Shown here one piece after another: positions 60,001 through 64,000 of a stretch of DNA of 64,000 bases; position 1 is the stretch's first letter, and each line of letters opens with the position of its first letter. This DNA is from Prescottella sp. R16. Lineage in GTDB: Bacteria > Actinomycetota > Actinomycetes > Mycobacteriales > Mycobacteriaceae. Both the position numbers and the translations under genes were made by a program. The notes below the pieces were generated by a model. That model searched no databases. It saw nothing but the letters and a program-made list of their open reading frames with translations, and was not told the DNA's origin. Location of the stretch: the NCBI RefSeq assembly GCF_030656875.1, contig NZ_CP130943.1, forward strand, positions 2,542,001 to 2,606,000, written 5' to 3'.

Positions 60001-63000
60001 GGCCCCCTCGACGGACGGTGGACGTCCCGAGATCGTGGTGCCGAAGACGATGTCGTCACCGGACGTCCACTGCCCCAGCAGGATTCCCCATGCGGCCTGC
60101 AGAGCGGTGTTGAGGGTGACCCCCAGTTCGCCCGCGATACCGGTGAGGGTCCGGGCGGTGTCCGCGGACAGTGGGACGGCGGCGCTCGCGGTCGCCGACA
60201 GTTGCCGGCCGGCGGTGTGCGGCGCCACCAGCGTCGGCCCTGGAAGACCGGACAGCGCTGTCGCCCAGGCGCGTTCGGCGGCGGCGGTGTCGCGTCCGGT
60301 GAGCCACGTCAGATAGTTGCGGTAGGCGGGGACCGGGCGTTCCAGGGGGGCGCCGCCGGTGACGTACAGGTCGAACAGGTCGGCCACCAGCAGCGGCATC
60401 GACCAGCCGTCGAGGACGATGTGGTGGTTGCCGATCGCCAGCCGGTAGCGGCGGTCGTCGAGGTCCACGAGCAGGAACCGGATCAGCGGCGGGGTCCGGA
60501 GGTCGAAGTGCCGGGCCCGGTCCGCGGCCAGAACGGTGTCGGCCTCGGCGTCGGACGCCACGGCGGTGACCGTCCATTCGACGTCGACACGGCCGAGGAC
60601 GAGTTGGGCGATGGTGCCGTCGTCCCGGTTGTCGAACACGGTGCGCAAACTCGCGTGCCGGTCCACCAGGGCTCGGGCCGCGGACCGCAACCGGTGGACG
60701 TCGAGCGGTCCGGAGAAGTCGAGTACCAGTTGCACGTGGTAGGCGTCGACATCACCGTCGCCCGCGAGCAGCGCGTGGAACAGCAGCCCCTCCTGCAACG
60801 GTGTCGGCGGCCACACGTCGACGAGGTCCGGGTGGGTCGTCTGCCAGCGCTCCAGTTCGGTGTCGGTGGCGGTCACGAGGTCGAGGTCCGCGGGGGCCAG
60901 ACGGCCTCCGGCCGTGTCCGCGAACCGGGTGATCGTCTCGCGCCACAGTGCGGCGTAGGCGTGCGCGTCGGCCTCGTCGAGAACGTCTGTGGCGTACCGG
61001 ATGTCCGCGCACAGCCGGGGGCCGTCGGCGGTGTCGGCGACGTACGCGTCGACGGCGAGGGGTGCCGCTGCCGGTCCCCGGCTCGCGGCGGCGGTGCGGG
61101 GGTCGGGGCGGGCCGCGTCGAGGGCCCAGCCGCCGGACCGGTCACCGCCCAGCCGGCCGAGATAGTTGACGGCCAGGTGCGGTGACGGAAGGCCGTCGAA
61201 CACGGCCGCGGTGTCCCGGTTCAGGTGTCGCAGCAGGCCGTAGCCGATGCCGTGGTCGGGGACGGTGCGCAGCTGCCGGGCGACGACCAACGGGGCGTCG
61301 GCGTCGGCGATCCCGGTCAGGTCGAGGCGCAGCGGGAACATCGACGTGAACCAGCCGACAGTGCGGGACAGGTCGGCGCCGGGTGCCACGGTTTCCTCGC
61401 GGCCGTGGCTCTCGACGGCGACGACGACACATTCGATTCCGGTCCACCGGCGCCGCAGGGCTGCCGCGGCCGTCCCCAGCACGGCGTCGGCGGGTGTGGT
61501 GCGGCGCGGCCGGTCGAGGAGCGCACGGGTGACGTCGGCCGGGAGCTGCACCGGTATGTGCCCGGTGGGGGCGTCCGGGGCGAAGGGGATGTCGTCCTCG
61601 TCCCGGCCGATCGGGGCGAGAACGCCCGTCCAGTAGTCGAGTTCGGCGATCCGGTCGGGATCGTGGGCGAGCCGGTGCAGCTCACGCGTCCACGTCCGCA
61701 TCGACGTGCCCACCGGCGCCAGGTGCACGTCGGCACCGGATCGCGTCTGCTCGCACGCGGCGACGAGGTCACCGAGCAGGATCTGCCAGGACACGCCGTC
61801 CACGACGAGGTGGTGGGCCGCGACGGTGAGGCGCCCGGGACGGTCGGGGCCGGCGTCGCACCATGCGGCCTGCACCATCACGCCCGCATCGGGGTCGAGT
61901 CGGCCCACCGCGTCCGCCCGCTCCCGCACCGCCGTGCCCGTGACGTCGGCGTCCGGCCGGGTGCAGTCGACGCGGCGCAGACAGGTGGCCGCGTCGACCG
62001 TGCCGGGTTCCCCGACGGCGAGGTGTGTGCCGGTGCGGGTCGCCCGCAGCAGGTCGTGCCGGTCGAGGACCGCCTGCAGGGCGCGGGTGAGGACGTTGCC
62101 GGTGGTGCCGGCGGGGACGGTGACGACGACGGACTGCGCGAAGTGGTTCCACGTTCCGGGGCATCCGGCGAGCCACACCGCCAGCGGTGTCGGTGCGATG
62201 TCCCCGACACCGTCGTCGGTGGTCCCGGCGACGTCGGAGGAGACGGATGCGACGGTGGCGAGTCGTTCGACGGTGGGGTGCTCGAACACGTCCTGCGGGG
62301 TGAACACGATCCCGGCGGCGCGGGCGCGGGAGACGAGGGTGATGACGGTGATCGAGTCGCCGCCGAGGGTGAAGAACGACGTGTCCGCGGCCACCTCGGG
62401 GACTCCGAGGGTGTCGGAGAACAGTGCGGTCAGTCGCTGCTCGACGACTCCGACGGGGCCGCGGCCCTGTGCCGCGAACGCCGCGAAGTCGGGTTCCGGC
62501 AGCGCGTTCCGGTCCACCTTGCCGTTGGCGGTGACCGGCAGCTCGTCCAGGACGACGATCGCGGCGGGCACCATGTACGACGGCAGCATCTTCTCGAGGT
62601 CGTCGCGGATCGCGACGGGATCGGGTTCGGTTCCGGGCTCGGCCACGACGTATCCGATGAGTCGGTCGCCGCCGGCGGAGTCGGCGGAGTCGCGGCGGGA
62701 CGCGGCGACGGCGCGGTCGACCCCGGCGCAGTGCAGGAGCGCCGATTCGATCTCGCCGAGTTCGACGCGGAAGCCGCGGATCTGCACCTGGAAGTCGCTG
62801 CGGCCCAGGTATTCCAGCTGTCCGTGTGCCCCGCGTCGGCCCAGGTCGCCGGTGCGGTAGCGGCGTCGCCCGCCGGGGGCGGCGACGAACCGGGACGCGG
62901 TCAGTCCGGGGCGTCCCCGGTAGTCGCGGGCCAGCGCCGCACCCGACAGGTACAGCTCGCCGACGACGCCGTCCGGTACCGGGTGCAGTCGGGTGTCGAG

Positions 63001-64000
63001 GACGTCGACGTGCACTCCCGGCAGCGGCGTGCCGATCACGGACGGCGGCAGGTCGGCGAGTGTGCCGCGGGGCAGGTCGGCGCAGGTGTCGATGACGGCG
63101 GCCTCGGTGATCCCGTACATCTCGGTGACCGGGGCGGCGTCCGGGTCGGCGTCGTACCACCGTTGCACGGCCGCGAGCGCGAGTTCCTCTCCGCCGACGA
63201 GGACGTGCCGCAGCGCGAGGCCGCGGCCGGCGCCGTGGTCGACGAGCTGGTAGAACGCGGCCGGGGTCTGGTTGAGGACGGTGACCTGCTCGCGGGCCAG
63301 CAGGGTGACGAGTTCGTCCGGGGCGCGGGCGGTCTCGGGAGGCACCAGCACCATCGCGGCGCCGGTCGTGAGCGGCCCCCACACCTCCCACACCGACACG
63401 TCGAACGCGAGTGCGTGGAACACCGCCCACACGTCGTCGGCGCCGAACCCGAAACCGGTGCGCGCGTGTGCGAGCAGTCCGGTGATCGCACGGTGCGGCA
63501 CCTGCACGCCCTTGGGTCGGCCCGTGGACCCGGACGTGTAGATCACGTAGGCGATGTCGTCGGGGTGCGGCGGGGCGAGTGCGCCGGCCGCCGTGTCCGC
63601 GTCACCGTCCGGTTCGGCGAGGTCGGTGGCGGTGAGCACGCAGGTCGGGTGGGCGTCGGCGAGAACGAACTCGATGCGGTCGCGTGGTGCGGCGTCGTCG
63701 ATCGGCAGGTAGGCGGCGCCGGCGAGGACCGCCCCGACGATCGCGACGACCGTGTCCGCGCGGCGGGGCAGGACGAGGGCGACGACGCTGCCCGGGCCGA
63801 CGCCGCGCGCGGTGAGACGTCCGGCGAGGCGGTGGGCCCGCGCATCGAGTTCGGCGTAGGTGAGGCGGTCCGTACCGTCGACGACGGCCGGCGCGTCCGG
63901 GTGGGCGGCCACCGACGCGGCGAACAGGTCCGCGAGCGTGGTGTCCGGGCCGGGCGCCGGTACCCCGGTGTCGAGGGCGGCCCGCTCGACGCCGGTGAGC
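57049..64000 (-). CDS. Non-ribosomal peptide synthetase, 3' part (start beyond the window)
   Basis: The frame is open to the window edge and enters coding for a condensation-to-adenylation linker (LTGVERAAL), so the gene begins upstream. Counted from codon 63912: adenylation 1 (1-480, [20 protein letters not shown]), carrier 1 (Ser520 in LGGDS), epimerisation (571-1010; HHLVVDG at 700-706, DLSRTVGWF), condensation (1032-1460; HHIVLDG at 1163-1169), adenylation 2 (about 1480-1950), carrier 2 (Ser2010 in LGGNS), thioesterase (2059-2287; Ser2142 in GYSVGG, His2265). My hand-read substrate codes are DVWNLGMVIK (Thr/Ser-like, weak) and DVILEGAVCK (not recognised). The last two modules should add a D-residue and a final residue, then release the peptide. 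Confidence 0.95.
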   Translation of the reverse strand, partial: LTGVERAALDTGVPAPGPDTTLADLFAASVAAHPDAPAVVDGTDRLTYAELDARAHRLAGRLTARGVGPGSVVALVLPRRADTVVAIVGAVLAGAAYLPIDDAAPRDRIEFVLADAHPTCVLTATDLAEPDGDADTAAGALAPPHPDDIAYVIYTSGSTGRPKGVQVPHRAITGLLAHARTGFGFGADDVWAVFHALAFDVSVWEVWGPLTTGAAMVLVPPETARAPDELVTLLAREQVTVLNQTPAAFYQLVDHGAGRGLALRHVLVGGEELALAAVQRWYDADPDAAPVTEMYGITEAAVIDTCADLPRGTLADLPPSVIGTPLPGVHVDVLDTRLHPVPDGVVGELYLSGAALARDYRGRPGLTASRFVAAPGGRRRYRTGDLGRRGAHGQLEYLGRSDFQVQIRGFRVELGEIESALLHCAGVDRAVAASRRDSADSAGGDRLIGYVVAEPGTEPDPVAIRDDLEKMLPSYMVPAAIVVLDELPVTANGKVDRNALPEPDFAAFAAQGRGPVGVVEQRLTALFSDTLGVPEVAADTSFFTLGGDSITVITLVSRARAAGIVFTPQDVFEHPTVERLATVASVSSDVAGTTDDGVGDIAPTPLAVWLAGCPGTWNHFAQSVVVTVPAGTTGNVLTRALQAVLDRHDLLRATRTGTHLAVGEPGTVDAATCLRRVDCTRPDADVTGTAVRERADAVGRLDPDAGVMVQAAWCDAGPDRPGRLTVAAHHLVVDGVSWQILLGDLVAACEQTRSGADVHLAPVGTSMRTWTRELHRLAHDPDRIAELDYWTGVLAPIGRDEDDIPFAPDAPTGHIPVQLPADVTRALLDRPRRTTPADAVLGTAAAALRRRWTGIECVVVAVESHGREETVAPGADLSRTVGWFTSMFPLRLDLTGIADADAPLVVARQLRTVPDHGIGYGLLRHLNRDTAAVFDGLPSPHLAVNYLGRLGGDRSGGWALDAARPDPRTAAASRGPAAAPLAVDAYVADTADGPRLCADIRYATDVLDEADAHAYAALWRETITRFADTAGGRLAPADLDLVTATDTELERWQTTHPDLVDVWPPTPLQEGLLFHALLAGDGDVDAYHVQLVLDFSGPLDVHRLRSAARALVDRHASLRTVFDNRDDGTIAQLVLGRVDVEWTVTAVASDAEADTVLAADRARHFDLRTPPLIRFLLVDLDDRRYRLAIGNHHIVLDGWSMPLLVADLFDLYVTGGAPLERPVPAYRNYLTWLTGRDTAAAERAWATALSGLPGPTLVAPHTAGRQLSATASAAVPLSADTARTLTGIAGELGVTLNTALQAAWGILLGQWTSGDDIVFGTTISGRPPSVEGAGAMVGLFINTIPVRVRLDPAEPIRDLLTRLQAERAALMPHEHLGLTAIAQASGFAGLFDTAMVLESYPQDPTAAARLAESTGLQVTGVVGNDSTHHPLSLMGVEDPDLHLLVRYAPDAIDPGTAADVAGRLARIVTAIAEHPGSLVGRIDALGDDRRASLIDVADSRPTPARTWADVLTTAVDRDPGAVALRWQGHDVSYRELDERSTRLARALVERGVGPEDFVPVAIPRSADSVTATWAVAKAGAAPVPIEPSLPSGRIGYMLADCGAAVGLTATDGHDLPGDLDWLAVDTLDLDRYSTEPIRDGDRTHPIRTDDPAYLLYTSGSTGTPKGVAVTHTGLPLLAAAQVPYQGMTPDSRVLHVCSPSFDVSILELTLTFAAGATLVVAPPDVYAGAELERFARDEHVTHLLVTPAVCGTLDPDALPDAEVAEVGGEMFGTDLVDTWSGHVRLLNAYGPTECTVCVTTSDALAPGEPITMGSPVARSGVGAVVLDGWLRPVPDGGEGELYLFGPCLARGYRGRPALTSERFVADPFGTPGSRMYRTGDLVRRTGDRGLQYVGRTDFQIKIRGLRIETGDVDAALTAHPDVDFAVSLGYDVGHGETVLVSYVRLEPDSVTDPAGLRKFAATRLPAYMVPSAITIIDDVPLTANGKLDRAALPDPAFTTVAYRPPRTDVERVLVEVFADVLGAQRVGVDDSFFELGGNSLSAVRVVAEVQSRLGRALPMQWMMSDPTAAAIAARLSSRTEPDTEPGSELLVRMRSGDGVPLFCVHPAIGVTWCYSGLLPYLPDGTPVYGIQSPGIVDAGAPADTIEGLAARYVDLIRGVQPRGPYRLLGYSVGGAIAHAAAVRLRALGETVDTLIMLDTRTADSVPADAPAPTLAMLEDEFAGTDRGLRAELSDDDVHRIYDDYLHTVTLANHYRPAVFDGDLTYIAAADGVGENPWREYISGDIRTYPVDWPHNRLTTADALADVGPVVGQSLGG

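Noticed and set aside
58774-61185. 803-codon plus-strand frame opposite the NRPS
   Set aside because: Gly/Arg/Val-rich shadow; the minus strand carries well-formed NRPS domains throughout.

Overview
The window is very GC-rich bacterial chromosome with GTG starts, 4-base stop/start overlaps and a gene order typical of mycolic-acid actinobacteria. The content (PriA-type HisA, UsfX/SigF, SigK with an MPT70-like fasciclin lipoprotein, F420 oxidoreductase, BsaP beside bioB) points to Nocardiaceae, most likely Rhodococcus or a close relative. No tRNA, rRNA, CRISPR array, insertion sequence or phage gene was seen. No stretch longer than about 215 bases lacks a gene.

Backbone (mostly minus strand). 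Read from right to left, the order is bioB-bsaP-DUF2567, nrtR/nadA-nadB-nadC, hisD-hisC-hisB-...-hisH-...-hisA-impA-hisF-hisI, trpE-Trp membrane protein-trpC-trpB-trpA-lgt-TM2 protein, pyk. As I remember it, this is the order of Mycobacterium tuberculosis Rv1589 to Rv1617, so the window is a conserved housekeeping backbone for biotin, NAD, histidine, tryptophan and lipoprotein diacylglyceryl transfer. gltB-gltD (glutamate synthase) sits between it and pyk. Accessory blocks interrupt the backbone.

Accessory block 1 (about 7.7-16.6 kb) holds sigK-rskA, a membrane molybdopterin oxidoreductase, an MPT70/MPT83-like fasciclin lipoprotein, a lipocalin, two sugar-epimerase-like proteins and a photolyase. 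Three matches to the mycobacterial SigK promoter, each with a 15-base spacer, lie in front of sigK, the oxidoreductase and the fasciclin gene. The anti-sigma gene rskA is frameshifted at a run of seven C, which would be expected to release SigK if it is real.

Accessory block 2 (about 23.5-35.3 kb) is a general-stress island: usfX/rsbW-sigF, a STAS protein, CinA, a zinc dehydrogenase, a UsfY-like membrane protein, a methyltransferase/CDGSH/heme-oxygenase-like operon, an F420 oxidoreductase, small membrane proteins and a second SigF-family sigma factor. Five strong SigF-type promoters (GTTT-N15/16-GGG-A/T-AT) and one weaker one are scattered through it, so it reads as a physically clustered SigF regulon. 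A MarR/LigB-type dioxygenase pair borders it.

Accessory block 3 (about 49-57 kb) holds several divergent regulator/target pairs with clear operators: TetR/acyltransferase, WYL regulator/NmrA-like protein and BioQ/bioB.

The right end (57.0-64.0 kb) is the 3' part of a large non-ribosomal peptide synthetase (A-T-E-C-A-T-TE). Its start lies beyond the window.
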